From Paraferrimonas sp. SM1919 (lineage in GTDB: Bacteria > Pseudomonadota > Gammaproteobacteria > Enterobacterales > Shewanellaceae), in assembly GCF_010993985.1 (NCBI RefSeq), contig NZ_WINH01000005.1, positions 128,011-192,010 of the forward strand: DNA of 64,000 bases, written 5' to 3'. Made by a program: the position numbers and the translations under genes. This document shows positions 18,176-29,214 of the stretch, one piece after another. The notes below the pieces were generated by a model that was given only the letters and a program-made list of their open reading frames with translations, did no database searches and had not been told where the DNA came from. Positions within the stretch are counted from its first letter, which is position 1, and the number at the start of each line of letters is the position of its first letter.

Positions 18176-19246
18176 TTATACTCCTCGCTTCCAAACCAGT
18201 GGCTTTACTTTTAAATTAGGCGTTAATTGAGTTATGCCTGCACTGACGATTTTATCACCATGGGCCAAATCGCCATAAACTTGGATCCCATCTTTAGTTA
18301 TCTCACCTATTTTAATGGGGATAGGATTAACCACAGAGGTGAGCGGATCATATTTCCACACCAGACTCTCACCTGTATGGTCATCGGTACTCACGGCTTG
18401 AATAGGAACGATAACTTCAGTAGTTTGCGGCTCTATCAGTGCTAAGTAAACTTCTGCACTCATACCAGGTAAAATCGTCGTATTCGCTGGAGGTGTTAAA
18501 GTATATGTGACTTCAAAACTTTGGGTTCCAGGGGTTACTTCGGTGGCATATTCCCGCAGGGAAATGGCAAATTGTTGCTCTGGCAATGAGGCAAAAGTCA
18601 CCACTGATTGGATTTTCTGTTCAGAATTTAAATATTTCGCCAAATATTCTGGTACTTGAATTTTTACATCTAGCTGATCGGCTTTTTGGAATGTGATCAC
18701 CGGCTGATTCATACCAATCACCTGAAAATTGTCGGCATTGATACTGGCAATGGTGCCATCATAAGGTGCAAACACTTGATGATAACTTAGATTACTTTTA
18801 GCCAGTTCTAAAGCTGCCTTAGCAGAAGTTAATTGTGCTTTGGCCGTGTCATATTCTACTCTTGAAGTCAGCTGTTTGGCATAAAGTTTGTCGCTGCGCT
18901 CAAATTGCAATTTCGCTATATCAAAACGGGCTTGCCTATCTGCCAAGGTATTACGAGCGTCGCGATCATCTAACTGTGCAATTAACTCCCCTTTTTTTAA
19001 GGTTGAGCCTGCTGTTTTATAAAAATTAATAAGTTGTCCTGATACCCGAAACGCGATATCAACCTTTTTAGTTGAGGCAACCTTACCTGGAAAGGTTCTT
19101 TTTTTTACAGACAGATTGTGATCAATTGTGAATAATTTAACAGGTTGAATAACCCCCTCAGGCTCATTAAACGTCTGTTGATGGGGATCACAACCCGCTA
19201 TTAGCAATGTTGTGCTGATGGCAATGGTAGTCAAAACTGCTTTCAT
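18176..19246 (-). CDS. RND efflux periplasmic adaptor subunit (lipoprotein)
   Basis: 356 aa from the ATG at 19246 (MKAVLTTIAISTTLLIAGC), with AGGAT 8 bases upstream; a longer frame to 19291 was rejected. The lipobox LIAGC gives a lipid-anchored Cys. Then come the beta-barrel and lipoyl halves (VDIAFRVSGQLINF, KGELIAQLDDRDARN), a helical hairpin (about 95-150) and the second lipoyl half (YHQVFAPYDGTIASI). This is the membrane-fusion protein that links the RND permease to an outer-membrane channel. It is the first gene of the two-gene operon. Confidence 0.9.
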   Translation of the reverse strand: MKAVLTTIAISTTLLIAGCDPHQQTFNEPEGVIQPVKLFTIDHNLSVKKRTFPGKVASTKKVDIAFRVSGQLINFYKTAGSTLKKGELIAQLDDRDARNTLADRQARFDIAKLQFERSDKLYAKQLTSRVEYDTAKAQLTSAKAALELAKSNLSYHQVFAPYDGTIASINADNFQVIGMNQPVITFQKADQLDVKIQVPEYLAKYLNSEQKIQSVVTFASLPEQQFAISLREYATEVTPGTQSFEVTYTLTPPANTTILPGMSAEVYLALIEPQTTEVIVPIQAVSTDDHTGESLVWKYDPLTSVVNPIPIKIGEITKDGIQVYGDLAHGDKIVSAGITQLTPNLKVKPLVWKRGV

Positions 19247-19323
19247 AATAATTATCCTAAAATATCGTAACTTAAGAATAGCATTTAACACTGTTGATAA
19301 AAATGAGATAGAATGGAACTTAC

Positions 19324-19333
19324 AGTTGCAACT
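19324..19333. promoter_or_regulatory. Candidate LysR operator between the efflux operon and its regulator
   Basis: The perfect 10-bp palindrome AGTTGCAACT is followed 8 bp later by a further CAACT half. It sits 18-27 bp before the LysR start in the short divergent spacer, a usual place for autoregulatory LysR sites. Confidence 0.35.
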
Positions 19334-19350
19334 ATTACAACAACTTTAAA

Positions 19351-20229
19351 ATGAAAACAGAAGATATCATATTATTTCAACGCATTATGGAATCGGGCAG
19401 TTTAGTTGAAGCTGCGAAATTGACTGGCCAATCAAAGTCAACCCTAAGTCGACGGATCAGCCAGTTAGAAGACGATATTGGTACCAAGTTGTTTCATAGA
19501 CATAATCGCCAATTTCAAGCCACTCGTTCAGGGCTGCATTTTTACGAAGCTAGTCTCGATATTATCAACCAGCTAGAGTCCACACTTACCGCTATCAACA
19601 AAGGTCAACAACAGCTTAGTGGCCAAGTTCGTGTGCTGCTTTTTCCTGGACCTGATCTAATGATGATTTTAGACAGCATTTTTAAGTTCATGGACAAACA
19701 CCCCAACGTCAATATTGAGCTGATGCAGTCAACTGGAACTTATGACTTGATTAAGCATCAAATAGATTTGGCATTCATGGTGCAAGATACGTTCAACGGT
19801 CAAGAAGTCGTTGCCCGTCCTCTCGTTAACCACCCTCTGTTATTTACCGCGAGTCCGGTTTACCTGTCTCAGCACGGAACCCCCTCTCAACTGAGCCAAC
19901 TGCAGCAACACAAGTTCATACTATATCGATGGCCTGGTAATCCAGTGATCCATGATCTCCCCCTTAAAGATGGCAACAGCTTATCTGTAACCGGTACATT
20001 ATGCGTTAACTCTGTTCACCTAGCGACTAGCGCTGCAGTACAGGGGCGAGGGATTGCTTACCTGCCGGAAACATTCTGCACACCCTACATAGCACGGGGA
20101 GAGTTAGTGCATTTATTTAAAGACGTAGAGCCCTTTATTGGCACCGGTTACCTAGTTTACCCGTCAAGGCGTTTTATTGCTCCTGCAGCAAAAGCACTGA
20201 TTGACCATCTATACCATGAATTATTATGA
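19351..20229 (+). CDS. LysR-family transcriptional regulator
   Basis: 292 aa. The N-terminal winged helix-turn-helix reads GSLVEAAKLTGQSKSTLSRR then ISQLEDDIGTKLFHRHNRQF, typical of the CrgA-like LysR group. The linker helix and the periplasmic-binding-like effector domain follow (GQVRVLLFPGPDLMM, about residue 90 onward). It is divergent from the RND efflux operon with about 100 bp between starts, so it probably regulates that operon and itself. The ligand is unknown. Confidence 0.9.
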   Translation: MKTEDIILFQRIMESGSLVEAAKLTGQSKSTLSRRISQLEDDIGTKLFHRHNRQFQATRSGLHFYEASLDIINQLESTLTAINKGQQQLSGQVRVLLFPGPDLMMILDSIFKFMDKHPNVNIELMQSTGTYDLIKHQIDLAFMVQDTFNGQEVVARPLVNHPLLFTASPVYLSQHGTPSQLSQLQQHKFILYRWPGNPVIHDLPLKDGNSLSVTGTLCVNSVHLATSAAVQGRGIAYLPETFCTPYIARGELVHLFKDVEPFIGTGYLVYPSRRFIAPAAKALIDHLYHELL

Positions 20230-20296
20230 ATAGTGACTTTTAATAGCCCTGTTTATTTGTTATTTTTTATTAATAATTTCAGTTGATTAAAGAAGA

Positions 20297-20998
20297 ATGC
20301 CTTTTAACATCACTAAAGTTCTACTGGCGAGTTTGCTCTATCCAGTGGTAAATTTCCGCCGGGTTATTAATGCCGTCACTCTACCCTTTTTTATTTTTAC
20401 TATGAATTGGGCCATAACCTTAAAATTTGGCTCAGATTCTATCGCTATTACTTGGCTTGGGTTTGCAATTCAAATCATAGCCATCGCCATGTTACTGGTA
20501 AATTGCATTTATCTTACTGTGAGCACGAAACCGTTATCTTTGGGCCGTAAATTAACCTGCTACGGCCGTGTAACCGTTCTCTTAGCGGGCTTTACCGGCT
20601 TACTTTTTATCGGGCGCATTATTTTCTTAGCGCTTTACGTAATGCTGTTTAACCTAGATAAGGCCAACTTTCAGATGGTAGATTATTTGGCTTATCTATT
20701 ATCCTCTGCGGTATTATTTTGGTCGATTATGGTTATTCCTAACTATATAGAAACAGGTAAAGTCAATTTAGCTCAAGTCAAGCGACTAACGGCAGGGGTA
20801 AAACTTAAACTATTAATGTTATGTCTTATCTATCAGTTACTGATGTATATTCCTATTATTTTAATAGGACAAAATGGCACGCTGATTTACCAACTGATAT
20901 TCATAATTTCACACTATGCCAGCTATAGCATTGGCTGCTTTGTTGTCGCATTAAGTTTTCTCGAACTCAAAGACAGCCGGCCTAAATATACTGACTAA
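20297..20998 (+). CDS. Uncharacterised inner-membrane protein with about six TM helices
   Basis: A 233-aa very hydrophobic protein. Helices appear near 25-45, 50-70, 92-115, 128-147, 173-192 and 198-222, separated by short basic loops (TVSTKPLSLGRKLTCYGRV). I recognise no family motif. It has AAAGAAG before the ATG and stands alone between the LysR gene and a terminator. Codon use and length support a real gene; function unknown. Confidence 0.6.
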   Translation: MPFNITKVLLASLLYPVVNFRRVINAVTLPFFIFTMNWAITLKFGSDSIAITWLGFAIQIIAIAMLLVNCIYLTVSTKPLSLGRKLTCYGRVTVLLAGFTGLLFIGRIIFLALYVMLFNLDKANFQMVDYLAYLLSSAVLFWSIMVIPNYIETGKVNLAQVKRLTAGVKLKLLMLCLIYQLLMYIPIILIGQNGTLIYQLIFIISHYASYSIGCFVVALSFLELKDSRPKYTD

Positions 20999-21022
20999 CT
21001 TAAATGCTATTGATACAAAAAC

Positions 21023-21046
21023 GCCGCTTACACAGCGGCATTTTTT
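21023..21046. terminator. Bidirectional terminator between the membrane protein gene and aroA
   Basis: Stem GCCGCT with AGCGGC, 5-nt loop, T6 on the plus strand and T5 on the minus strand. Confidence 0.85.
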
Positions 21047-21059
21047 ATCGGATTAACGC

Positions 21060-22340
21060 TTAGTTGCTGATCTGTGAAAATCGTTCAAAGTAATCAGGGA
21101 AAGTTTTAGAAGTACATTTAGGATCATTAATGGTTATGCCACAATCAGCCAAAGCGACCAATGAGAAACACATGGCCATTCGGTGATCATTATAGGTATC
21201 AATCGCCGCAGTATTGATCCTTGCTGGTGGTGTAACCTTAATGTAGTCATGGCCCTCTTCCACAATCGCGCCCACCTTTTTTAGCTCGGTCGCCATCGCA
21301 GCCAGACGATCGGTCTCTTTAATACGCCAGTTGTAAATATTGGTCATGGTGGTAGTGCCTTTAGCAAATAAAGCCGCAACCGCAATAGTCATCGCCGCAT
21401 CAGGGATATGATTCATGTCCATGTCAATGGCCGTTAATGGTGAACCGCGAGCAATGATGTAATCTGGACCCCATTCAATGTCTGCGCCCATTGCTTCTAA
21501 TGCTGCGGCAAATTGCACGTCACCTTGAATTGATTCTGTACCGACACCAGTTACTTTTACGCTGCCGCCTTTAATGGCACCTGCAGCTAAGAAGTAAGAA
21601 GCAGAGCTGGCATCACCTTCTACGAGCAAATCACCGGCGCCTTGGTAAACTTGACCACCTTTAACTACGAACTTCTCATAGTTTTGGTTTTCAACCACTA
21701 CACCAAACTTAGCCATCAAGGACAAGGTAATATCAATGTATGGTTTAGAAACTAACTCACCCACTACATTAATGATCACATCTTCTTTGGCCATTGGCAC
21801 AACCATTAATAGCGCCGTTAGGAACTGTGATGAAAGGTTACCGCGAATATCAACACTGCCGCCGCTTAGGCCTGTGCCTTCAATTTTTAACGGTGGAAAG
21901 CCTTCATTTTTTAGGTAAGTCACTTTCGCGCCTAACGGCTCAAGGGCAGAGATCAGATCGCCAATTGGACGCTCTTCCATTCGTGGCTCACCCGTTAAGG
22001 TAAACTCACCACTTGAAAGCGTTAATGCTGCCGCTAATGGGCGCATCGCCGTACCAGCATTGCCTAAAAATAACTCTAACGCCTGGGTCGATTCAAAACC
22101 ACGCCCTAAACCTTCAACCACACATTCGGTTTTGTCGCTCGATAGTTGGTAATTCACACCAAGCTGAGTCAGTGCATCCAGCATATGACGTATGTCGTCA
22201 GAATCTAACAGGTTAGTTAAACGAGTTGTACCTTCTGCCAAAGCTGCTAGCAGCAGTGCACGGTTTGAGATACTTTTTGAACCTGGAATATTGATTTCGC
22301 CATCCACTTTTGCGATGGGCTTTAATGTTAACTGCTCCAT
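21060..22340 (-). CDS. aroA: 3-phosphoshikimate 1-carboxyvinyltransferase (EPSP synthase)
   Basis: 426 aa, the same size as E. coli AroA; it joins shikimate 3-phosphate and PEP in aromatic amino acid synthesis. Visible motifs are [19 protein letters not shown] near residue 20, [17 protein letters not shown] (the GNAGTA loop of PEP and glyphosate binding, with Gly as in class I), [20 protein letters not shown] and [19 protein letters not shown] chose ATG at 22340 ([14 protein letters not shown]), which aligns with E. coli and has GAGAG upstream; a GTG five codons earlier is also open. Downstream of hisC with a short gap, it belongs to the serC-hisC-aroA group. Confidence 0.95.
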   Translation of the reverse strand: MEQLTLKPIAKVDGEINIPGSKSISNRALLLAALAEGTTRLTNLLDSDDIRHMLDALTQLGVNYQLSSDKTECVVEGLGRGFESTQALELFLGNAGTAMRPLAAALTLSSGEFTLTGEPRMEERPIGDLISALEPLGAKVTYLKNEGFPPLKIEGTGLSGGSVDIRGNLSSQFLTALLMVVPMAKEDVIINVVGELVSKPYIDITLSLMAKFGVVVENQNYEKFVVKGGQVYQGAGDLLVEGDASSASYFLAAGAIKGGSVKVTGVGTESIQGDVQFAAALEAMGADIEWGPDYIIARGSPLTAIDMDMNHIPDAAMTIAVAALFAKGTTTMTNIYNWRIKETDRLAAMATELKKVGAIVEEGHDYIKVTPPARINTAAIDTYNDHRMAMCFSLVALADCGITINDPKCTSKTFPDYFERFSQISN

Positions 22341-22357
22341 TTTACTCTCTGTCACTC

Positions 22358-23455
22358 TTATAATTTTATTAGGTTCATAGCATCCATAAAGGTGCGATTT
22401 TCAGATTCCGTACCAATGCTTACACGCAAATAATCCGCTAAACCATATCCAGCAACGGGGCGTACAATCACCCCCAATTTTAATAGTTGTTGATAGATAT
22501 CATTCGCTTGCGGACCTACTTTAATACAAATGAAATTGCCCTTTGAAGGAATATATTCAATCCCCTTTTGTTGCAAAAACATTTCTAACAACTGCATTTG
22601 CTCTGCATTTAATCTTACCGAAGTTTGTAAATATGACTCATCTTGTAAACTTGCCTCGGCAGCCACTAAGGCTAAAGTGTTATTGTTAAAAGGTTCGCGC
22701 ACTCGATTAAGCATACTTGAAATCGGCTGTGAACTCATGGCATAGCCTATGCGCAATCCCGCTAAACCATAGGCCTTTGAGAAAGTACGGCAAACAATGA
22801 GGTTATCGTGTTTGTTCAACAGCTGGGCAATATCTAATCGCTCACTGGCTGCTAAATATTCGGTATAGGCTTCATCTAATACAATCAGTGTCTGCTTTGG
22901 CACTGCGGCAATAAAACCAGCCATGACTTGTGGTTCTATAAAGGTTCCTGTAGGGTTATTCGGATTAGCAACACACACTAACTTAGTGTTCACATCTATC
23001 GCAGCCAACATGGCCTCTAAATCATGGCCATAGCTTTGTGCTGGGATTTCTCTGTGTTCAGCCCCAATCCCTTGGGTTAACAGCTTATAGACAATAAAGG
23101 CGTATTGCGAATAAACCACGTTGTCGCCACTGCCAACAAAGGTGCGGAAAATCATTTCTAGGACTTCGTTGGAGCCATTACCTAAAGTGAATTGGTCTGA
23201 ACCTAACCCGTGTTGTTGAGCTAAAGCCTGCTTTAAGTCATGGCCACTACCATCTGGATAACGGGTGAGATCTTCAATCGCGCTTTTTATCGCTTGCTTG
23301 GCTCTTGGACCAATACCTAACGGGTTTTCATTAGAGGCGAGTTTAACGATATTGGTAATGCCTAATTCCCGTTCTAACTCTTCAATGGGTTTACCTGGTT
23401 GGTACGGGTGTAAGCCCGCTACCCCTTGGTTAATAAGTTTATCAAGGTTAAGCAT
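22358..23455 (-). CDS. hisC2: Histidinol-phosphate/aromatic aminotransferase, HisC family (second copy)
   Basis: 365 aa, PLP-dependent aminotransferase fold I. Motifs are LASNENPLG near the start, ANPNNPTGT, the LDEAYTEY segment and the Schiff-base lysine in [14 protein letters not shown]. The family converts imidazole-acetol phosphate to histidinol phosphate, but many members act on prephenate, phenylpyruvate or tyrosine. A second, separate HisC sits inside the his operon of this window. This copy lies between serC and aroA, as in the pseudomonad order serC-pheA-hisC2, so an aromatic amino acid role is likely. I chose ATG at 23455, one base after the serC stop; an ATG seven codons upstream inside serC is possible. 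Confidence 0.88.
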   Translation of the reverse strand: MLNLDKLINQGVAGLHPYQPGKPIEELERELGITNIVKLASNENPLGIGPRAKQAIKSAIEDLTRYPDGSGHDLKQALAQQHGLGSDQFTLGNGSNEVLEMIFRTFVGSGDNVVYSQYAFIVYKLLTQGIGAEHREIPAQSYGHDLEAMLAAIDVNTKLVCVANPNNPTGTFIEPQVMAGFIAAVPKQTLIVLDEAYTEYLAASERLDIAQLLNKHDNLIVCRTFSKAYGLAGLRIGYAMSSQPISSMLNRVREPFNNNTLALVAAEASLQDESYLQTSVRLNAEQMQLLEMFLQQKGIEYIPSKGNFICIKVGPQANDIYQQLLKLGVIVRPVAGYGLADYLRVSIGTESENRTFMDAMNLIKL

Positions 23456-23456
23456 A

Positions 23457-24536
23457 TTACTGATTCGCCTTTGCAAATTTATCCATAAAAGCCACTAAAG
23501 CAATCGCACCTTGTTCAGGCATAGCGTTGTAAAGACTGGCACGCATACCACCTACAATTCGGTGCCCTTTTAATGCTAGTAAACCTGCTTTTTCAGCTTG
23601 CTGCAAAAACTCTCCATCTAATTCGCTGTTTAGTAATTGGAAAGTTGCATTCATACGAGAACGATTCTCTGTTGCCACGCCATTAGTATAGAAATCAGAC
23701 TTGGCAATATAATCGTACAAGGTTGCTGCTTTACGGATGTTCTTTTGTTCAATTGCCTTAACTCCACCTTCTGCTTTTAACCACTTAAATACCAATGATG
23801 CTAAGTACATGGCATAGGTTGGTGGCGTATTAAACATAGAGTCGGCATCGGCTGTGATTTGATAGTCAGCAATCGACGGCATCGCTAATTTAGGTAACTT
23901 AAGCATGTCTTTACGAACGATAACTAAAGCGAGACCAGATGGGCCAATGTTTTTTTGTGCACCCGCATAAATAAGGCCATATTTAGATACATCAATCTCA
24001 CGGGATAAAATGCAAGATGACATGTCGGCAATGACCGGCCATGGTGCATTTGGCTCTTCAAAAATCTCAATACCATCGACGGTTTCATTTGGGCAATAGT
24101 GCACATAGCGATAATCACCCTGTGATGGATCAAGGGCTGGGAATTTTGCACCTTTACCATCTTCAGTGGCAAAAGTAATATCTAACTCATCAACGTCAGC
24201 AAATTTTCTTGCTTCTGCCACCGCTGATTTTGACCATTGACCAGAAGTCAAATAAAGCGCTTTACCATTATCGCCTAGAAAGTTTTGAGCAATCGCGGCA
24301 AATTGACCACGACCACCACCATGCATGAATAAGACATGGTAGTCATCGGGAATATTCATTAATTCGCGTAAGTCAGCTTCAGCTTGATTAGCGAGAGCGA
24401 TGAATGGTTTACCACGGTGGCTGACTTCCATTACCGACACACCTTGATCTTGCCAATTAATAAACTCAGCTTGAGCTTGCTGCATTACTGCTGGAGGTAA
24501 CATGGCTGGGCCAGCACAAAAGTTAAATACTTGCAT
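23457..24536 (-). CDS. serC: Phosphoserine aminotransferase
   Basis: 359 aa, matching E. coli SerC (362). It transaminates 3-phosphohydroxypyruvate to phosphoserine and also serves pyridoxal phosphate synthesis. Motifs are FCAGPAMLP at the N-terminus, [23 protein letters not shown] (family GGAxxQF with R in place of A or T), and the PLP lysine in [12 protein letters not shown]. The order gyrA-serC is widespread in gammaproteobacteria. The hisC-like gene follows after one base. Confidence 0.95.
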   Translation of the reverse strand: MQVFNFCAGPAMLPPAVMQQAQAEFINWQDQGVSVMEVSHRGKPFIALANQAEADLRELMNIPDDYHVLFMHGGGRGQFAAIAQNFLGDNGKALYLTSGQWSKSAVAEARKFADVDELDITFATEDGKGAKFPALDPSQGDYRYVHYCPNETVDGIEIFEEPNAPWPVIADMSSCILSREIDVSKYGLIYAGAQKNIGPSGLALVIVRKDMLKLPKLAMPSIADYQITADADSMFNTPPTYAMYLASLVFKWLKAEGGVKAIEQKNIRKAATLYDYIAKSDFYTNGVATENRSRMNATFQLLNSELDGEFLQQAEKAGLLALKGHRIVGGMRASLYNAMPEQGAIALVAFMDKFAKANQ

Positions 24537-24613
24537 GGATACATTCCTTGAACAGCTTAAAGGTAAAGCCTTAAATTATATTTTTAAATTAGCTATATAA
24601 TGCCAGAAACAAA

Positions 24614-24636
24614 GCGAGCGCCATATAGGCGCTCGC
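24614..24636 (-). terminator. Terminator after gyrA
   Basis: A perfect 9-bp stem (GCGAGCGCC and GGCGCTCGC) with a 5-nt loop lies 20 bp after the gyrA stop. The minus-strand tail is TTTGTTT; the plus-strand tail has seven T. Confidence 0.8.
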
Positions 24637-24655
24637 ATTTTTTTATTGAAGATTT

Positions 24656-27322
24656 TTATTCTTCGGTTGCGTTTTCGGCAACATCACCGGATGCACTCGC
24701 TTCGACTTGCTCCAGTTCAGAATTTTCAACATCCTGATCTTGTTCTATCTCATCGATACGCTCTAGCCCAACGACTTTTTCTTCTTCAGAGGTTCGGATA
24801 AGTGTAACACCTTGAGTATTACGTCCAACCTGAGAAACACCCTCAACAGGGGTTCTCACCAGAGTACCCTGATTAGAAATGAGCATGATTTCATCATTAG
24901 GATTAACTTGAACCGCACCAACGACTAGGCCATTACGCTCACTCACCTTGATGGATACGACACCTTTCGTTGCTCTTGACTTCGCAGGATAATCACCAAT
25001 AACAGTTCGCTTACCGTAACCATTCTCAGTTACCGTTAGAATGTCACCGTCACCCTTAGGAACAATCAGAGAAACCACTTTTTGCTCGCCTTCAAGCTTG
25101 ATACCACGAACACCTGTAGCCGTTCTTCCCATTGGACGAAGCGCCAGCACTTCATTGCCTTCTTCATCGACTTTGACCAAGCCAGTTTCGCTATCACGAA
25201 CCTTCTCACCAAAGCGCACGACTTTACCTTCGTTAGAGAACAGCATGATTTCGTCATCACCATTGGTAATATCAACACCAATAAGCTGATCGCCCTCTTT
25301 CAAGTTTACGGCAATGATGCCGTTAGCACGAGGATTTGAATAGGCCGTTAATGCGGTTTTCTTAACAATACCATCGGCCGTTGCCATGATAATGAACTTA
25401 TCTTCCGCGTATTCGCGCACAGGAAGAATTGCGGTAATACGCTCGTCTTCTTGTAAAGGTAATAAGTTAACAATTGGACGACCACGAGCCTGACGACTGG
25501 CAAGCGGTAACTGATAGACTTTAAGCCAGTACATTTTACCAAAGTCAGAGAAACATAAGATGGTGTCATGGGTATTAGCCACCAGTAATTTCTCAACGAA
25601 ATCTTCGTCTTTTACCTTAGTTGCAGCTTTACCTTTACCACCACGACGCTGAGCCTGATAGTCGGTTAAAGCTTGATACTTAACATAACCCGCATGCGAT
25701 AGCGTCACCACCACATCTTCTTCAGTAATTAAGTCTTCAAGGTTAATATCATGGGAAGCATTAGTGATTTCTGTGCGACGCTCATCACCAAATTCAACGA
25801 TAACTTCGTCTAATTCATCACGGATGACTTCTAATAAACGCTCTGGTGAACCAAGAATGTATAACAGCTCTGCTATAAGTTGTAACAGCTCTTCGTATTC
25901 ATTAATGATCTTACCGTGTTCTAAACCTGTCAGTTTTTGTAAACGCAAATCTAGAATCGCTTGCGCCTGCTGTTCTGTTAGGTAGTACAGACCGTCACGA
26001 ATACCAAATTCTGGCTCTAGCCACTCTGGTCGGGCGGCATCGTCGCCGGCTTTCTCAAGCATCGCGGCCACCGTGCCGAGTTCCCAACCACGAGCAATCA
26101 GCTTGGCTTTTGCTTCACTCGGCGTTGGCGCATGCCTTATCAGCTCAATCACTGGATCAATATTAGCCAACGCAACGGCTAGTGCTTCTAAGATATGGGC
26201 TTTGTCACGGGCTTTGCGTAAATCATATACTGTACGACGAGTCACCACTTCACGACGGTGAAGTAAGAATGATTCCAGCATTTCTTTTAAGTTGAATATA
26301 CGCGGCTGACCATTATCAAGGGCAACCATGTTGATCCCAAATACGGTTTGCATTTGAGTCTGAGAGTAAAGGTTATTTAATACAACCTCACCCACTTCGC
26401 CACGTTTGATTTCGATAACAATACGCATGCCGTCTTTATCAGACTCATCTCTAAGCGCAGAAATACCTTCAATCTTCTTATCTTTAACCAGCTCGGCAAT
26501 TTTTTCAATTAAACGAGCTTTATTCACCTGATAAGGAATTTCGGTGACGATAATGCGTTCTTTACCGTTCTCTTCTTCCACTTCAGCGCGAGCACGCATA
26601 TAAACTTTGCCGCGGCCAGTATTATATGCATCAATAATGCCCTTACGGCCTGAAATAATACCCGCAGTCGGGAAATCCGGACCTGGAATGTACGCCATTA
26701 ACTCTTCAATTGTGAGTTCTGGATTATCAATCAGGGCTAAACAACCTTTGACGACTTCCGTTAGGTTATGCGGAGCAATGTTGGTAGCCATACCTACCGC
26801 AATACCCGAAGAGCCATTTACCAGCAGGTTTGGAACACGAGTTGGCATTACCGCAGGAATTTGTTCAGTACCATCGTAGTTAGGGACAAAATCAACGGTT
26901 TCTTTATCTAGGTCGGCAAGCAATTGGTGGGCCAATTTATCCATACGGATTTCGGTATAACGCATTGCCGCTGCACTATCACCGTCGACAGAACCAAAGT
27001 TACCTTGGCCATCAACTAGGGTATAACGCATTGAGAAATCTTGAGCTAGACGAACGATAGTGTCATATACTGCACTATCACCATGGGGATGATATTTACC
27101 GATTACATCACCAACCACACGGGCAGACTTTTTATATGGCTTATTCCAGTCATTACTTAATTCGTTCATTGCAAAAAGCACACGTCTGTGTACCGGCTTT
27201 AAGCCATCACGAACATCTGGTAATGCACGCCCAACGATTACACTCATGGCATAATCAAGATAGGACGCCTTTAATTCATCTTCGATATTAATTGGCGAAA
27301 TTTCTGTAGCCAGATCGGTCAT
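24656..27322 (-). CDS. gyrA: DNA gyrase subunit A
   Basis: 888 aa, slightly longer than E. coli GyrA (875). GyrA cuts and rejoins DNA for negative supercoiling together with GyrB. The N-terminal half aligns residue for residue with E. coli: catalytic Tyr122 in [10 protein letters not shown], and the quinolone-resistance region [10 protein letters not shown] with Ser83 and Asp87 both wild type. The GyrA box QRRGGKG, needed for DNA wrapping, starts the C-terminal pinwheel domain, and the protein ends in an acidic tail rich in Glu. Monocistronic, with its own terminator and a 312-bp divergent spacer toward ubiG. Confidence 0.98.
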   Translation of the reverse strand: MTDLATEISPINIEDELKASYLDYAMSVIVGRALPDVRDGLKPVHRRVLFAMNELSNDWNKPYKKSARVVGDVIGKYHPHGDSAVYDTIVRLAQDFSMRYTLVDGQGNFGSVDGDSAAAMRYTEIRMDKLAHQLLADLDKETVDFVPNYDGTEQIPAVMPTRVPNLLVNGSSGIAVGMATNIAPHNLTEVVKGCLALIDNPELTIEELMAYIPGPDFPTAGIISGRKGIIDAYNTGRGKVYMRARAEVEEENGKERIIVTEIPYQVNKARLIEKIAELVKDKKIEGISALRDESDKDGMRIVIEIKRGEVGEVVLNNLYSQTQMQTVFGINMVALDNGQPRIFNLKEMLESFLLHRREVVTRRTVYDLRKARDKAHILEALAVALANIDPVIELIRHAPTPSEAKAKLIARGWELGTVAAMLEKAGDDAARPEWLEPEFGIRDGLYYLTEQQAQAILDLRLQKLTGLEHGKIINEYEELLQLIAELLYILGSPERLLEVIRDELDEVIVEFGDERRTEITNASHDINLEDLITEEDVVVTLSHAGYVKYQALTDYQAQRRGGKGKAATKVKDEDFVEKLLVANTHDTILCFSDFGKMYWLKVYQLPLASRQARGRPIVNLLPLQEDERITAILPVREYAEDKFIIMATADGIVKKTALTAYSNPRANGIIAVNLKEGDQLIGVDITNGDDEIMLFSNEGKVVRFGEKVRDSETGLVKVDEEGNEVLALRPMGRTATGVRGIKLEGEQKVVSLIVPKGDGDILTVTENGYGKRTVIGDYPAKSRATKGVVSIKVSERNGLVVGAVQVNPNDEIMLISNQGTLVRTPVEGVSQVGRNTQGVTLIRTSEEEKVVGLERIDEIEQDQDVENSELEQVEASASGDVAENATEE

Positions 27323-27634
27323 AACTTGTTCTATCCCCTAAAAAAATGCTGACAAAAGCTTCATGCTTAAGACTGCTTTGTCGAAAAGTTAAAAATAAAG
27401 TTATTCCAACAACCCTATTACGTTATCAACTTTATGATGGAAAAACTTAATAGCCCAATACAACAGTAGTCTGGTTAAAGTTTAACCCTGACAATAAACA
27501 ACCTTTGTGCAGCCAAGTAACTTTGCATTCTAACACAGAAAATTTGATTATCTAGAGGCACTTTATCCTCTTTGCAAATCTTATTTAGCCTTTATAATGA
27601 AACAAGACATAAGTTAACCAAAATAGAGCAAAAG
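27323..27634. promoter_or_regulatory. Divergent gyrA/ubiG spacer with a candidate ubiG promoter
   Basis: 312 bp with no gene. A good sigma70-type promoter for ubiG is TTTGCA (27571-27576), 16 bp, TATAAT (27593-27598), about 37 bp before the ubiG ATG. This places the longer TTG-initiated version of ubiG at the promoter itself and argues against it. A small stem (AGAGG and CCTCT) precedes the -35 box. The gyrA promoter could not be fixed. Confidence 0.55.
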
Positions 27635-28345
27635 ATGTCCAATAATCAAAATGTTGACCCACAAGAAATAAGTAAGTTTGAAAAAATGGCAGCCACATGG
27701 TGGGATTTGCAAGGAGACTTCAAACCTCTTCATAAAATGAACCATCTAAGACTGGATTACATTGACCGTGGCGCAAACGGCTTATTCGGCAAGAAAGTGC
27801 TCGATGTTGGTTGTGGCGGCGGTATCTTAGCGGAATCAATGGCCAAACTCGGCGCCAAAGTTGATGGCATTGATATGGGGCACGACCCTCTGGAAGTGGC
27901 AAAGCTGCATGCATTGGAGGCTGGTGTTGAAGTTAATTACCAGCAAATTACCGCAGAGCAACACGCTCAAACTCACCAACAACACTACGATGTCGTAACC
28001 TGTATGGAAATGTTAGAACATGTTCCAGATCCTGCTTCAGTGATTAATGCCTGCCAACAAATGCTGAAACCTGGCGGTGTTGCATTTTTCTCGACCATTA
28101 ATCGTACCGTGATGTCCTACCTGCAGGCGATTATCGGCGCTGAGTATGTGCTTAAAATGTTACCTAAGGGAACCCATGATCACTCTAAATTCATGAAACC
28201 TTCAGAGCTTATCCAATGTGCTGAGAATAATGGCTTAGTATGCGAAGGGTCAATGGGGGTTAAGTACAATCCATTAACTGAAATCTTTTCGTTAACGGCT
28301 GATCTTGGGGTGAACTACATGATCATCACTCGTAAGCAAAGTTAA
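27635..28345 (+). CDS. ubiG: Ubiquinone biosynthesis O-methyltransferase UbiG
   Basis: 236 aa from ATG at 27635 ([19 protein letters not shown]), matching E. coli UbiG in length. It carries out both O-methylations of ubiquinone synthesis. The SAM-binding motif [13 protein letters not shown] is at about residue 50, followed by VDGIDMG (motif II) and [14 protein letters not shown], with [14 protein letters not shown] later. A longer TTG start at 27572 overlaps the promoter and was rejected. The phosphoglycolate phosphatase gene starts one base after the stop, so the two are co-translated. Confidence 0.95.
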   Translation: MSNNQNVDPQEISKFEKMAATWWDLQGDFKPLHKMNHLRLDYIDRGANGLFGKKVLDVGCGGGILAESMAKLGAKVDGIDMGHDPLEVAKLHALEAGVEVNYQQITAEQHAQTHQQHYDVVTCMEMLEHVPDPASVINACQQMLKPGGVAFFSTINRTVMSYLQAIIGAEYVLKMLPKGTHDHSKFMKPSELIQCAENNGLVCEGSMGVKYNPLTEIFSLTADLGVNYMIITRKQS

Positions 28346-28346
28346 T

Positions 28347-29033
28347 ATGACTAAGAAAAATTTAGGGGTGCTGTTCGACTTAGATGGCACCTTAGCAGAT
28401 ACCGCTGCTGATTTATTAAAGACATTAGAACTTACGTTACAGCATTTGGGTTACGATACTTCTCAATTGGCGGATCTAACAGAATATGCCTCGGATGGTT
28501 CTTTAGGGCTGTTAGAGGCGGCTCTCGGGCCTTTACCCGAAACCAAACAGCAAGCGTATAAGCAAGTATTTTTTGAACAATTTTATGGGATTAATGGCCA
28601 GGCTTTCCGATTGTTCCCAGGTGTTGAAGAATTACTCAAGCATTTACACGACCATGAGATACCGTGGGGCGTCGTTACCAATAAGCCCGCATGTTTTGCT
28701 AGGCCGCTGTTAAAGCAGTTCCCATATCAGCCCCAGACTTTTATAAGTGGTGACTCATGCACCACTCGAAAACCCGATATCGCCCCTATGTTATTGGCAT
28801 CGCAACAGATTAACGTCGACCCGGAAAATATTTATTACTTGGGAGATGCCCTCAGAGATATTGATGCTGCTCGGGGAGCAAACATGAAAAGTGTCGCGGT
28901 GTATTGGGGTTACATAAAAGCAACAGATGATCCCCAAAAATGGAACGCTGAATACTATATCAACAATCCAACCGAGTTGCTCAGTTTGTTAACAAATTGC
29001 AAGATTAAAAAAACAGCGAACAGAACAAGCTAA
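28347..29033 (+). CDS. gph: HAD-family phosphatase, probable phosphoglycolate phosphatase
   Basis: 228 aa. HAD motif I is LFDLDGTLADTAADL at residues 9-23 (nucleophile and acid Asp), motif II VVTNKPA, and motifs III/IV KPDIAPM and YLGDALRDIDAA. The cap domain fits Gph-type enzymes, which clear 2-phosphoglycolate made during DNA repair; MupP (N-acetylmuramate 6-phosphate phosphatase) is a close relative that also lies beside ubiG in pseudomonads, so MupP activity is a real alternative. It starts one base after ubiG. Confidence 0.85.
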   Translation: MTKKNLGVLFDLDGTLADTAADLLKTLELTLQHLGYDTSQLADLTEYASDGSLGLLEAALGPLPETKQQAYKQVFFEQFYGINGQAFRLFPGVEELLKHLHDHEIPWGVVTNKPACFARPLLKQFPYQPQTFISGDSCTTRKPDIAPMLLASQQINVDPENIYYLGDALRDIDAARGANMKSVAVYWGYIKATDDPQKWNAEYYINNPTELLSLLTNCKIKKTANRTS

Positions 29034-29136
29034 TCAAAAAATTATTTAGCAATAAAAGGCTAAGTAAAGTATCTAAGTGCGTGTTTTAAAAAGGGGTCTC
29101 AGTTAGGCAATACTAACCCCTTATTTACTCCCCAAG

Positions 29137-29145
29137 TTATCCACA
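29137..29145 (+). promoter_or_regulatory. DnaA box upstream of nrdA
   Basis: TTATCCACA is the perfect consensus DnaA box. E. coli nrdAB is also controlled by DnaA at upstream boxes, linking dNTP supply to replication initiation. Confidence 0.7.
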
Positions 29146-29214
29146 GATATGCCCACAAGCTATCCCTTGCAAATACCTGCAAACCTCACTATCTTGTCGC
29201 CAAATTAAATTTAA

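Noticed and set aside
27572..27634. Upstream TTG extension of UbiG
   Set aside because: It overlaps a good sigma70 promoter and has no ribosome-binding site; the ATG at 27635 aligns with E. coli UbiG.
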